Shown piece after piece: positions 40,990 to 50,634 of a DNA stretch of 64,000 nucleotides. Origin of the DNA: Tritrichomonas musculus (lineage: Eukaryota; Parabasalia; Tritrichomonadida; Tritrichomonadidae). Both the position numbers and the translations under genes were made by a program. The DNA lies in NCBI GenBank assembly GCA_039105265.1, contig JAPFFF010000002.1, positions 310,001 to 374,000 of the forward strand, given 5' to 3'. The notes beneath the pieces are model-generated. The model was not told where the DNA came from. It ran no database searches and worked only from the letters and a program-made list of their open reading frames with translations. The first letter of the stretch is position 1, and the number at the start of each line of letters is the position of its first letter.

Positions 40990-42450
40990 TTAAATTTCAA
41001 TTTGAATACGAAGCGGACCTTCTCTTTTTTCATCATACAAATCAGCACTTGCAAAGAATGCTTCCAGCTGGTCAGAAAATTGAACAGGCTTTTCATCAGT
41101 TGGATTATAAGGATCAACTCCTTTATCATATAAATCTTTTAATTTTTGATTCGTTAGAACATCATATGCTGAATTAATATGCTTCATGATTTTTTCTGCT
41201 TCTTTCTTTTTATCAGGATCAGAAAATCTATCGGGATGCCAATGACGAACAACTTTCTTATACGCATCTTTTACATTTTGGGTTGTGTATTGAAGACACC
41301 TATCTCGATTTAAACCAAGAAATGCATAATAATCGATATAAAATGATTTTCTTTTAAGTAGATTGGCATGATTTATTTTTTCTTGAGCCTTTTCAATATT
41401 AATTTGATCAAGATAGAAATCTTTTTGTATGCTTTTGTAGGTTTCAATCGCAGCGTCATAATTGTGTAAAGATAAATCTATATCAGCTTTCTCGAATTGG
41501 AATTCGCGTGATTTTGGATATTTAGAAATTAACTGATTTAAATATTCAAATGCATCGTCTATTTGCAAATTTAGACGCATCAAACGAACCTCACTTAAAT
41601 AAACTTGCTGAGTAAGTTTATCGTCTTTTGTACAAAATTTTAAGGAAGATGAGTTTAATTCATTAATAGAGTTTTTGAGAAGCCTTGTATTGTTATTGGT
41701 ATAAGCATCTTCAATTATCTTCAATAAATTGCTTATTTTATCAGCAAGCTTCAATGAACTTGAACAAATTAATGGTGGATTTCGCATTTGCAAACTTTGC
41801 TTAAATTTAGATATTGAGCTTGAAATAGATCCGTTACACATTAAAATAATTCCTCTTCTAAAAACAATTTTTGAATCTTTTGGATATTTTATTTCAAAAT
41901 CAGAACCATACTTATTATAACTATTATAATCTTTTTGATTCCAGGCAATTTCAGTTCGATTTAAAATCAAATTGTCATTTAATGGCGAATATTCTAATAT
42001 TTTATCGAGTACAGATGATGCTTCTTTTAGCTGCTTTAGCTGATAAAATGTCTCGAATTGCTGATTCATATCCTGAAGTTCTTTAACATTTTGAATCAAA
42101 ACACTTGAGTTGGATAAGTTTGCATATTTTTCTGCCTTTTCCAGCTCACCTGTTTTAATATATAACTGGGTTAATGTAGACAAAGCTTCTTTTTTTTCTG
42201 CATCTGTGCTATTTAAGTTTAAAATCGTATTTACATCAAAAACGCACTGTTCTATAATATTTAAATTCAAATTGCATTTTGCTCGTAAATTAAGTAGTTC
42301 AAAATTAACATTTTTTGATTCATTTATCATTTGATTTAAAAGTTCTTTAGCTTCTTTATATTGACGGAAGCCAACTTGCTGCTGAACTTTGTGAAGTGGC
42401 GATTTTTTCACAAAATAAGTAAGAGGAATATGAAGAAGGATGAACAACAT
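40990..42450 (-). CDS. TPR and J-domain co-chaperone, DNAJC3/p58IPK-like
   Basis: About 486 residues from the ATG at 42450, chosen because it begins a signal-peptide-like MLFILLHIPLTYF; the frame also has an ATG ten codons earlier and a TTG at 42525. TPR repeats cover most of residues 20-370 (helix pairs such as AKELLNQMINESKNVNFELL and AFEYLNQLISKYPKSREFQF). A J domain follows near residues 384-455 (DYYAFLGLNRD, the HPD tripeptide in RHWHPDRFSDP, AYDVLTNQKLKDLYDKG). TPR then J domain with an N-terminal signal matches ER-lumenal DNAJC3, which holds unfolded clients and stimulates BiP ATPase. If the signal is not real, a cytosolic DNAJC7-like protein is the alternative. A long palindrome lies at its 5' end. 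Confidence 0.75.
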   Translation of the reverse strand: MLFILLHIPLTYFVKKSPLHKVQQQVGFRQYKEAKELLNQMINESKNVNFELLNLRAKCNLNLNIIEQCVFDVNTILNLNSTDAEKKEALSTLTQLYIKTGELEKAEKYANLSNSSVLIQNVKELQDMNQQFETFYQLKQLKEASSVLDKILEYSPLNDNLILNRTEIAWNQKDYNSYNKYGSDFEIKYPKDSKIVFRRGIILMCNGSISSSISKFKQSLQMRNPPLICSSSLKLADKISNLLKIIEDAYTNNNTRLLKNSINELNSSSLKFCTKDDKLTQQVYLSEVRLMRLNLQIDDAFEYLNQLISKYPKSREFQFEKADIDLSLHNYDAAIETYKSIQKDFYLDQINIEKAQEKINHANLLKRKSFYIDYYAFLGLNRDRCLQYTTQNVKDAYKKVVRHWHPDRFSDPDKKKEAEKIMKHINSAYDVLTNQKLKDLYDKGVDPYNPTDEKPVQFSDQLEAFFASADLYDEKREGPLRIQIEI

Positions 42451-42462
42451 TTGTGAATTTAT

Positions 42463-42525
42463 TTGGTCGGTTCCAATCATAAATTGTGAATTTTGAATTG
42501 AGAATTTATGATTGGAACCGACCAA
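42463..42525. repeat. Perfect 23-bp inverted repeat at the 5' end of the TPR-DnaJ gene
   Basis: Arms 42463-42485 and 42503-42525 are exact reverse complements (core GGTCGGTTCCAATCATAAAT), separated by 17 nt. The right-hand palindrome ends 13 bp before the gene's probable ATG (42450). It covers the expected promoter/5' UTR and the two upstream candidate start codons. Confidence 0.9.
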
Positions 42526-42787
42526 TAATACATTTTAATATACTTTCAGAGAAAATAAATTAAGTGACTGGTTGCTATTGGGATAATATTGATCTTTATT
42601 ATATACCGATGAAAACGAATATTTAATTTTTATTTTGGAATAATCCAACAATAAAAATATTATTAATAAGAGATTTTTAAATGCATAAAAATGACAGACG
42701 ATATTTTAGTTTTAACATATAAAACTGAGCTTGTATAAGAAAACAGATTGAGTAAAAACAAAAAAGTTCTAGTAATATATATAAGAA
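42526..42787. other. Spacer
   Basis: AT-rich spacer of about 260 bp between two minus-strand genes; nothing recognised. Confidence 0.4.
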
Positions 42788-44002
42788 TTATTTTCCAACA
42801 AAAGAAATTGAATAATTGTCAAGACAATTGCAATCAAATGGTGTCATTGAGAAACAGTAATTTGAATTTAGCTCAAATTCATTCATTAGATTTCGCGCTC
42901 TTTCTTCTTCTTTCGTAGGAGTCAAAATTTCATCACTAAACATCGATTCTGCAAACTGATAATATTTACGATCTGGCTGACGTTGGGCATACATTTGATT
43001 TGAGTGTGGCTGATTTAATGAGTAAGGATCCGCATTAAAAGAATTTTGTGTAGCATTTGTATTTATATTAACATTAGGCAATCGTTTTGGCTCGTTTTGA
43101 TCATATTTAGGGCGATGTTCAGAAATTGGTAAACCTTGATAAGGAGGCGTAACTAAAACAGGGGCGATTTTTTGGGGCTTTTGTTTTGATTTCGGAGGCT
43201 GCTGGTTAGGAAAATTCTGCTTGACTTGAGCCTGCTTATAGGGATAGAAATTGGGTTGCATTTGATTTTGACCTTGATTCTGATTTTGAGTTTGATTTGA
43301 ATTTTGAACTTGTTTGCCATACTTTGAAGGAATTTTAACCACTAGTGCTTGTTGATGGGATGATGAAGAGGAGTTAAACGAATTCGAATCAGAGTCATCA
43401 GCAGAATCACTAGGCTCTGATTCTTGAGTCCTTCTAATTTCTTTTGTAAATAGTTTCTTAGGAGTAACAGGCTGAACTTGATTCGGTTTTGTGTGAATAG
43501 AATGAAATGACGATATTGATGACACTATTTGATATGGATGATTGAACTGACGGTTATTTGCATTTTGAGGATTATTTGCAATTTGAGGGCTTGAAGAAAT
43601 TTGAGAATTATTGTTATTTATTTGATTATGCGAATTTGGATTCAAATTGTAATTCACTTTAGGAGAGACACTTGAAAAATGCTGAGGCTCTTGCTGGGGG
43701 AAATTATTAGAGTTTTGCGATATATAACCGCTTTGGTTTCCTTCAATTTTCTTTTTTTTTCTCGAGGGAGTTGTTTGAACTTGACTTTGTGAAGATGCCC
43801 TAGCTGAGTATGAATTTTTTTCTTGGTTAGGGAGACTATTATAAAACCTATTCATATATTGAATTTTATTTACTGTGTCCATTTCAGGTAATTTATCCGA
43901 ATTTTCCATTAAAAATAACTGATAACCATTTTCATTCTTCCCCTTTCCAGGGGGAATGTATGGAGGATCACCTGACATTAATTGATGTTGATGAAATGAC
44001 AT
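42788..44002 (-). CDS. HMG-box-like, Gln/Asn-rich nuclear protein
   Basis: 404 residues. Residues 15-70 resemble an HMG box (GYQLFLMENSDKLPEM, VNKIQYMNRFYNSLPNQEKN, SYSARA), including the aromatic/hydrophobic core and lysine-turn layout, followed by a basic SRKKKKIEG likely to be a nuclear localisation signal. The remaining 320 residues are disordered, rich in Gln, Asn, Pro and Ser (NSQISSSPQIANNPQNAN), as in transcription or chromatin factors. The C-terminus has an acidic amphipathic part (EEERARNLMNEFELN). DNA binding is inferred from the box; no target can be proposed. Confidence 0.65.
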   Translation of the reverse strand: MSFHQHQLMSGDPPYIPPGKGKNENGYQLFLMENSDKLPEMDTVNKIQYMNRFYNSLPNQEKNSYSARASSQSQVQTTPSRKKKKIEGNQSGYISQNSNNFPQQEPQHFSSVSPKVNYNLNPNSHNQINNNNSQISSSPQIANNPQNANNRQFNHPYQIVSSISSFHSIHTKPNQVQPVTPKKLFTKEIRRTQESEPSDSADDSDSNSFNSSSSSHQQALVVKIPSKYGKQVQNSNQTQNQNQGQNQMQPNFYPYKQAQVKQNFPNQQPPKSKQKPQKIAPVLVTPPYQGLPISEHRPKYDQNEPKRLPNVNINTNATQNSFNADPYSLNQPHSNQMYAQRQPDRKYYQFAESMFSDEILTPTKEEERARNLMNEFELNSNYCFSMTPFDCNCLDNYSISFVGK

Positions 44003-44583
44003 ATCGCCTTTTTGAGAGTAAAATAAAAAAATTTATTAGAAATTTGGAATAAAATCATAGGAAGAATACAATCACAGGAAGGCTACCTCATTGTGATGCA
44101 ATAGTTTTCAGTTTATAATAGTCTTTTTTATTGATTTTCCAAAAAATCATAATTTCAAAAGTATCCAAACTCATTCTTTTCGATTGATTATTTTATATTT
44201 ATTTTTCTATTATTTTGGAGAATATATAAATATTTATTCATATTAATATTAAAAATATTTCTAGATTTTTATAAGATAATTATATTTTTTGTATCTAAAT
44301 ATTTTGAATCGTTTTCGATAATTTTTTTTAAAATAGGGGGTGTAACGATAGATAACGATTTTTTTTTCACCTACTTATTTAAAATTTATAAAAAGTATAT
44401 ATTTATAATAGGCACAAAATATAGAATCAGAAAAAATATTTTTTATTTCATTTCATCCATGCGAAGCAGAGTCTCCTTTTTCAATTTTTCAAAAGCTCTG
44501 TTTGTTTATTTGGCATTTTTTTATTTCAGAATTCTCGAATTAAAAGATATAAATGAAATAAAAAAATATTTTATCATTTATCA

Positions 44584-44687
44584 ATAAAATAGACCAAGAA
44601 AAAAATCAATTACGTTTTACGATTACGTCTACGTGAAAATAATTGGAATACGACTTTTTTAGAAAAAGTTAATAAAAAGTTGTATTT
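44584..44687. repeat. Dispersed repeat, 5' part, copy 1
   Basis: About 104 bp matching 59305-59400 at roughly 85-90 percent by eye (shared words ATAGACCAAGAAAAA, TCTACGTGAAAAT, AATACGACTTTTTTAGAAAA). In copy 2 it runs on within 50 bp into the part with tRNA-like boxes; here 1.1 kb of other DNA separates the two parts. Confidence 0.75.
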
Positions 44688-45804
44688 GAATTGTTAATAT
44701 CTTATTATAATTTCAATTTTATCTTAATAAAAAAATTATATTTACTCAAAATAATAAATAATATAATTATAAATATTTAAGATATAGATGTAAATATAAT
44801 ATTAAGATCTTTGACTAAGAATTATAAATCAAATAATGAATTTTTATGATTTAACTAACTATCATCATATTATAAGCATGATTAGTTTGTTAAATTATTG
44901 ATACATATTAAAATAAATACTTATTGTGATGGTGATACCAAAATAAAAACAAATGAAATTATTTGAATATTTGTGAAGTTTACATCATTAACGTATATAG
45001 AATTATATTCAATATTAAACCTCAATCCTAGCTAAAATTGTAAAAAAATTTTAAAAATATTTTGATATGTTTGCCAGCACCAGATAAGTTAAGAGATAAA
45101 CTATAGTTATCCCTTTGGTCTTTAATATAGAAGGAAATTTCTCTTAAAATTGAAAAATATTTTATTGAATTCTGGCCAAAAACGCATTTATTGAATAGCT
45201 TTCTTATTAAAAAATAGAGACCATCTATATACAAATGCAATTTAATGGCTGAAAAGAAAAAATAATGACGATTATATAAATTATGGCATATTGAAATATC
45301 AATACAATTTCAATTTTTTATGATTGAATCTAAAAAAAAGTATATGATATGAAAAGGTAACAACACCATAATACTATATTTTTAATTTATTTTTAATTTT
45401 GTTGATTATTATTCCGAAAAAAGTTCATTTAAAGTTTCGCATTCTCTCCTCTTTTGAAAAATTAAATAAATATAGACCAAAATGGACTTTTAATGGTGGC
45501 AAAAAGTTTTCCATTATAGTCTAAATATATGGCCTTTAATGTCAAAAAGTACGTTGGAGGAAAACCTACATACCATTTTCTATTCAATTTTCGGATAAAA
45601 TAATTGAATAGATTGCATTTTTAAATACTAATATCTAAATATAAAATAAACATTTTTTAAATAATAATAATTATTTTATCAAATGAACATTTTATCTATA
45701 TGCATATATAATATTATGATTATAACTCTTTTATGTAGAGATTTGGAGGCTGGGTTTTCCAATTTGTATTGTTTTACTCTAGACTATATCTTTAAATATA
45801 AATA

Positions 45805-46007
45805 TTTTATCCTTTCAAATTTGATAGCTCTAGCTTGGAGGTTAGATAATTTTGAAACCAAAGTATTGAGTTCGAAACTACACCTCTAAGAATTTTTTTT
45901 TATATAAATTATGTATATAAGTTTCATTTCAGCAATTTTTACATTTTAATACGTCTTTTCATTGAATTTTATAAAAATCCAATTACGTTCGAAGTGTAAT
46001 TCATTTT
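45805..46007 (+). repeat. Dispersed repeat, 3' part with pol III-like A and B boxes, copy 1
   Basis: Contains TAGCTCTAGCTTGGAGG (A-box-like) and, about 45 nt later, GAGTTCGAAACT (B-box-like), then a T run and a body ending TTACGTTCGAAG. It matches 59448-59646. The boxes resemble internal pol III promoter elements of tRNAs and tRNA-derived SINEs, but the arms do not fold into a proper cloverleaf. Confidence 0.6.
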
Positions 46008-46292
46008 TTATATTGTTTTTTTTAAATTGAGTGCAAAATATTGAAATTAGGGTGTCGGATTCTATGGGTTCAATGAAAAATAATTGTGAGTATATTTGCA
46101 CAATCGTAATTTTAAAAATACGAATATCTCTATAAATCTTACAGTTTATATTGTATTAAATTCATCCATTAATTAATTTATATATTATAAATATAATATA
46201 AAATATATATTGATATTTTAATTAAAGTTATAATATTTATATATGAATATATTATTATTTATACATAAAAAAGCATAAAATATGGATTTATA

Positions 46293-47450
46293 AAAGGAGC
46301 ACGACTTTGGCGGTTATTGAAAATCGTCGTTTCGACTTCATATTGAAATATTATATAGTATATTGGTTTTTAAGCAAGTTTTATATAGACCAAAAAAAAA
46401 TCTATCGTAGGGGAAAAACATTATTCATGTTTTAAAAATTTAAGTTATCAAAAAGTTTAACTTTTCAGAACTAACGTACGAATTTTAATTCTAAACGTTT
46501 TTACATGTTTGATAGAAGTGGTGTAAATACACAGAAATAAATCGATTTATCGACAAATGAAAGAAAAATATCAAAGTATAAAAATAATTCAAAAAGTTGA
46601 CAAATTGAACGATAATTTATTTTCACTACTCAATTTTTTTTATTTTATTCATTTTTTATTCTGAATTTACTTATGTATTTAGTTATTTTGGAAATGAAAT
46701 TTCATTATATTAAAGATAATAGTCTATTTTATTATTAAAATTTAATAATAAAATATCATAGAACCTCCAAACATCATTAAAATACATAAATATCATAATT
46801 AATTGATTTTTTCTGCAGATAAATAATTATATTTGCTTGGTATGATTATATATAACAATTATTTGTTATTATTTTCCCGAAAACTTTGATTTTTATTAAA
46901 ATAAATATTCATGAAATTATTATCTTTTCAACTACAAAATGAAAATACTATATTTAATAAGCTTTATTAAATAAATATATATTAAAAAAATTATATTTTG
47001 TTATAAAAATTCCGTATCAACAAAACTTTAATTATAATTTAATAGAATTATTAACACCAATCGTGGTACAAAATAAAATATCAATGTAAATAAACACTCA
47101 ACAGAAAAGAATATTCCCCAGGATTTCAAAAATAAAAAATGTGATTTGGAAATTTATAAGTCTACTATAAATTTTATTTAATAGATATAATATCATTTTA
47201 TCATTTAGCACTAAAATAAAATATCAAAACTATTAATTTACAAGTCCTTTGGATGATCAAAAAAAAACATCATTAGGACTTTATTTCATCACACTTGAAA
47301 TAATTATGTAATGTATCATTATGGATTATATTATCTAATATAAATAATCAATATATTTAAAAAATATTGTTTTTTCTTGTTTTTATAATAAGATATAAAT
47401 GTTTTTTTAAGGCTTCTTAACGTACGAAAAACGGTTACCCGTGCTCCTTT
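46293..47450. mobile_element. Non-autonomous DNA transposon, 11-bp TIR, 8-bp target duplication
   Basis: The left end AAAGGAGCACG (46293) and right end CGTGCTCCTTT (47440-47450) are perfect 11-bp inverted repeats. GATTTATA flanks both sides exactly (46285-46292 and 47451-47458), an intact 8-bp target duplication. The 1158-bp interior is AT-rich and has no ORF, so the element must depend on a transposase elsewhere. Eight-bp duplications are known for hAT, P and some Merlin elements; the TIR does not decide between them. Confidence 0.75.
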
Positions 47451-47708
47451 GATTTATATATTTCTTGCATAGTAGCTCCATTATAACATTATTTTATTAT
47501 TATATTTAATATAATATATTATATATATAATTAAAATTATAAATTATATTTAGTATTTAATAAGATAACTTTATATTTAAATTTTCTTTTTTTTTTTACA
47601 ATTATTTAGTTCTTGAAGCTCTTATTAACTTTTTCATTGGATGTTGACGAATTTAGAGAATGAACAAATTCACTTCCATACAATTTGAAACTTACATCAC
47701 TTAATATT

Positions 47709-50222
47709 ATGCCATTTGGAAACTTAATACTTTCACAAGCTACATTCTCACATTATCATTCTCCAACACGAAAAGATCCTCAATTAATAAAAACGTTAAT
47801 CACTGGATCGATTTTGCATTCTTTTGCATCTCTAACATATTGTGAATTATTTACTACCTTAACAGATGATTTTTATGAAATTTTTATCAACCCGCCCGAA
47901 GGTTGCGTTATTTACAACATCAAAGGGAAATACAGCGATAAGACCACAGAATTTGTTGTTCATAAACTAAAAGAGCCTATATCAAATGGATACTATGGAC
48001 TATACTCAAATTCTGATGCAATCAATTTAACACTTGGATATATACAATCTAATGCATCAGTTACAATAGAAATAACTTGCACATTTACCGCTGTTCTTGA
48101 ATCAAATAGTTCATTCAAGTTTAGTTTTCCTGCAGATTCAAAATTATTAAATACACAATTTTCGACAGACATAATTTTATCTAATTCATTTGAGGATTCA
48201 ACCAAAATCAAATCTTCAGAAGGAATTATTACGTATAAAGATAATCATCTTATAATGCAACCTTTTAATCTTGAAAAAAAATTTGAATTAACATTTGAAT
48301 TTAACAGCCCCATAAAATCATCCTCATTTAAATCTAAAATTGATCAATATAACTATACTTGCCTTTCTCTTCTTCCAAAATCAAAAGAAAGCAATTTTGT
48401 TCTTAAACAAGAAATATATTTATTAATTGATTGCAGTGGATCGATGCATGGAAGTAAAATATCAAATGCTCAAATAGCATTGGAAAACTTTTTGAAATCT
48501 CTGCCTAAGAATTGTTATTTTAATATTTTAAGGTTTGGAACATCATTTGAACAAATGTTTGAGCACTCAGTAGAAAACAACGAAGAAAATATTTCCAAGT
48601 CAATTCAATATGCGTCAATGCTAAAAGCTGATCTTGGATGCACTGACATATATTCTCCTTTAATGTCTATTATAAGTGAAAATCCAAAAAAAGGATTTGT
48701 ACGTCAAGTGTTCGCTCTTACTGACGGAGAAGTTGATAATCCAGCTAATGTCATTGCCATCTGTACTGCAAATCGTCACATTATGCGAGTTTTTCCCTTT
48801 GGAATTGGCTGTGATGTTAATCATGCATTTTTAATGGAACTTGCAAAAGCAACGACTGGCGAAGCACACTTCATTAACAATATGTCAATTGATAGTATAT
48901 CTGATACTGTTTTGGCTACACTTAAATCAAGCCAAGTTGCTGCAGTAGTCAACACACAAGTTTATTTGGAAGGAATTGATTCATTTGAAGTAGCACCACA
49001 ACCAATTCCTTCACTTTTTGCTAATTTTCTTACAAACGTGATTATTAGATATAAAGATGACAATAATGCCAATAAAGGCGAATTCGTTCTAGTTACAGGT
49101 GAATATGGCAATACTTCCTATGAAGAAACAATAAAAATTGCGGAAAGCGATGTTTCAATTGATTTTCATAAATTATTTGCTTATCAGAATATTCGCGACA
49201 TGGAAGACAGACTAGTAAACTTGGATAAGCCAGAAGAATCAGAATTAATTAGAGAAAAAGTGGTAAGACTAAGTATCCAATCTCATATTATTTCTTCATT
49301 CACTGGAATGTTCACTGTGATCAACGGAGTAGAACAAAATCCAGATGATCTACAAAAAGAAATGGAAAAATACCAAGAAGAGCAATTTAAACTTCAAAGG
49401 CAAGGTCCAATAAGGCAGCAACAATTTCCTAAGCAACAACAAATTCAGACGCAGCAACAGTTTCCAATGCAACAAATACAGATGCAGCAACAATATCCAA
49501 TACATCAAATTCAAATGCAACAACAATCTCCAATAAAACAAATGCAAATACAACAACAATCTCCAATACAACAAATGCAAATGAAACAACGATTTCCAAT
49601 ACAACAACAAATACCAATACAACAAATGCAAATGCCTATGCAGCAGCTCTGCCAACAAAGAATGACACAGAAACAATCTCGAAATCAGCAAGCGTTCGCC
49701 CAAAGGAGCCTTCCAGTCCAAAAAGTTAAAAGAAACTGGGGAAGTTTACAAAATCGCCCACAATCTGCTACAAAAGTTTTCGCTCAAGCGCAACAGAAAC
49801 GTCCAAACCAAGACCAAGTCCAAAAACAGCAAAAACCACCAAATCAAAGACAACAGACACGATCTCAGATTCAAAAAGACGAATTTGTTCTAAATTTGCT
49901 TGCTAAGCAACAGTCTGACGGTTCTTGGAATGACTTGTCTCTCATTGGGCAACTTGTGAACGTCTCTTCTTCAACTCCAACAATTTCTGATTTATTTTCT
50001 GATTTCCCGTCTGTTAAACAAGAAATGGAAGGACTGAGTGATACTTGCATCATCACATTGCTCGTTGTTTGCTGGATGCTCTCAGAGAGAAAGGAAACTC
50101 TTCCTTCTTTTGAAAGAGAAGCGCGAAGAGGAATCGATTATGTTCGCTCAAATTCAAACAAAAATGTTTCAAGTGACTTTTCTTCGAATCTTCATTTTAC
50201 TAATGGAATCTCATGGAGGTAA
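47709..50222 (+). CDS. VIT and von Willebrand factor A domain protein
   Basis: About 837 residues from the ATG at 47709 (MPFGNLILSQ); the frame extends eight codons upstream only to a TTG, after an in-frame TGA. An N-terminal VIT domain covers about residues 25-165. A VWA domain follows with the metal-site motif IDCSGSMHGSK and the TDGEVDN loop, so divalent-cation-dependent ligand binding is likely. Then comes a Gln/Met-rich low-complexity region (QQQ with QIQMQQQ repeats) and a C-terminal helical domain (LAKQQSDGSWN, DTCIITLLVVCWMLSER) as in other protist VIT-VWA and PARP4-type proteins. No signal peptide, so it is probably cytosolic. The last 20 residues may be altered. Confidence 0.8.
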   Translation: MPFGNLILSQATFSHYHSPTRKDPQLIKTLITGSILHSFASLTYCELFTTLTDDFYEIFINPPEGCVIYNIKGKYSDKTTEFVVHKLKEPISNGYYGLYSNSDAINLTLGYIQSNASVTIEITCTFTAVLESNSSFKFSFPADSKLLNTQFSTDIILSNSFEDSTKIKSSEGIITYKDNHLIMQPFNLEKKFELTFEFNSPIKSSSFKSKIDQYNYTCLSLLPKSKESNFVLKQEIYLLIDCSGSMHGSKISNAQIALENFLKSLPKNCYFNILRFGTSFEQMFEHSVENNEENISKSIQYASMLKADLGCTDIYSPLMSIISENPKKGFVRQVFALTDGEVDNPANVIAICTANRHIMRVFPFGIGCDVNHAFLMELAKATTGEAHFINNMSIDSISDTVLATLKSSQVAAVVNTQVYLEGIDSFEVAPQPIPSLFANFLTNVIIRYKDDNNANKGEFVLVTGEYGNTSYEETIKIAESDVSIDFHKLFAYQNIRDMEDRLVNLDKPEESELIREKVVRLSIQSHIISSFTGMFTVINGVEQNPDDLQKEMEKYQEEQFKLQRQGPIRQQQFPKQQQIQTQQQFPMQQIQMQQQYPIHQIQMQQQSPIKQMQIQQQSPIQQMQMKQRFPIQQQIPIQQMQMPMQQLCQQRMTQKQSRNQQAFAQRSLPVQKVKRNWGSLQNRPQSATKVFAQAQQKRPNQDQVQKQQKPPNQRQQTRSQIQKDEFVLNLLAKQQSDGSWNDLSLIGQLVNVSSSTPTISDLFSDFPSVKQEMEGLSDTCIITLLVVCWMLSERKETLPSFEREARRGIDYVRSNSNKNVSSDFSSNLHFTNGISWR

Positions 50223-50634
50223 ATCAGGATTTTTCTCTTTTATCAAAGGAATTTTTGACATGAATTAGTTTTAGTTTAGGATTTGAGAACAAGCATGCCC
50301 CAATGTTTAATAATATATTAGATTATATTTATTTGACTAATGATGTGCATGAGCGGGCTATGAAACAAAAGACAAAATACTTATTTTGCTGTTAGTCATC
50401 TTTTTTATTTTTATTGTTTTCTATTTGGCGGTATCTTATTAATTTATTTAAAAAATAATTTTTGATAAATGTTATACATTTTTTCTTAGATTTTTAATGA
50501 AATTGTTAATCGAAATCAGATAAATGATGTAATGAATGCTAACTGCTAAATTATAATAAAAAATATTGATTTAATTTCACTCATTTTTTTTATTGGGTAA
50601 ATAATAAGATCCGAAACAATCACTTTTCAATCTT
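50223..50634. other. Convergent intergenic spacer
   Basis: About 410 bp between convergent genes. AT-rich; no gene, RNA or repeat recognised. Confidence 0.5.

Larger units (their letters stand above)
44003..46284. other. Gene-poor AT-rich region with repeat debris
   Basis: About 2.3 kb without a credible gene. ORFs of 68-70 codons (45028-45240 minus, 45683-45889 plus) look random, and the second reads through a repeat. Segments 44584-44687 and 45805-46007 match the 59.3-59.65 kb repeat (listed separately). GGGGTGTAACGATAGATAACG at 44337 is a local richer stretch of unknown meaning. Confidence 0.5.

Noticed and set aside
45805-45895. Possible tRNA gene from A- and B-box-like words
   Set aside because: Acceptor and T-stem do not pair, and the second copy diverges in those positions. 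Kept only as a repeat with pol III-like boxes.
42526-47684. CRISPR or phage-like content
   Set aside because: No regularly spaced short repeats with unique spacers and no phage genes; the DNA is eukaryotic in gene style throughout the window.
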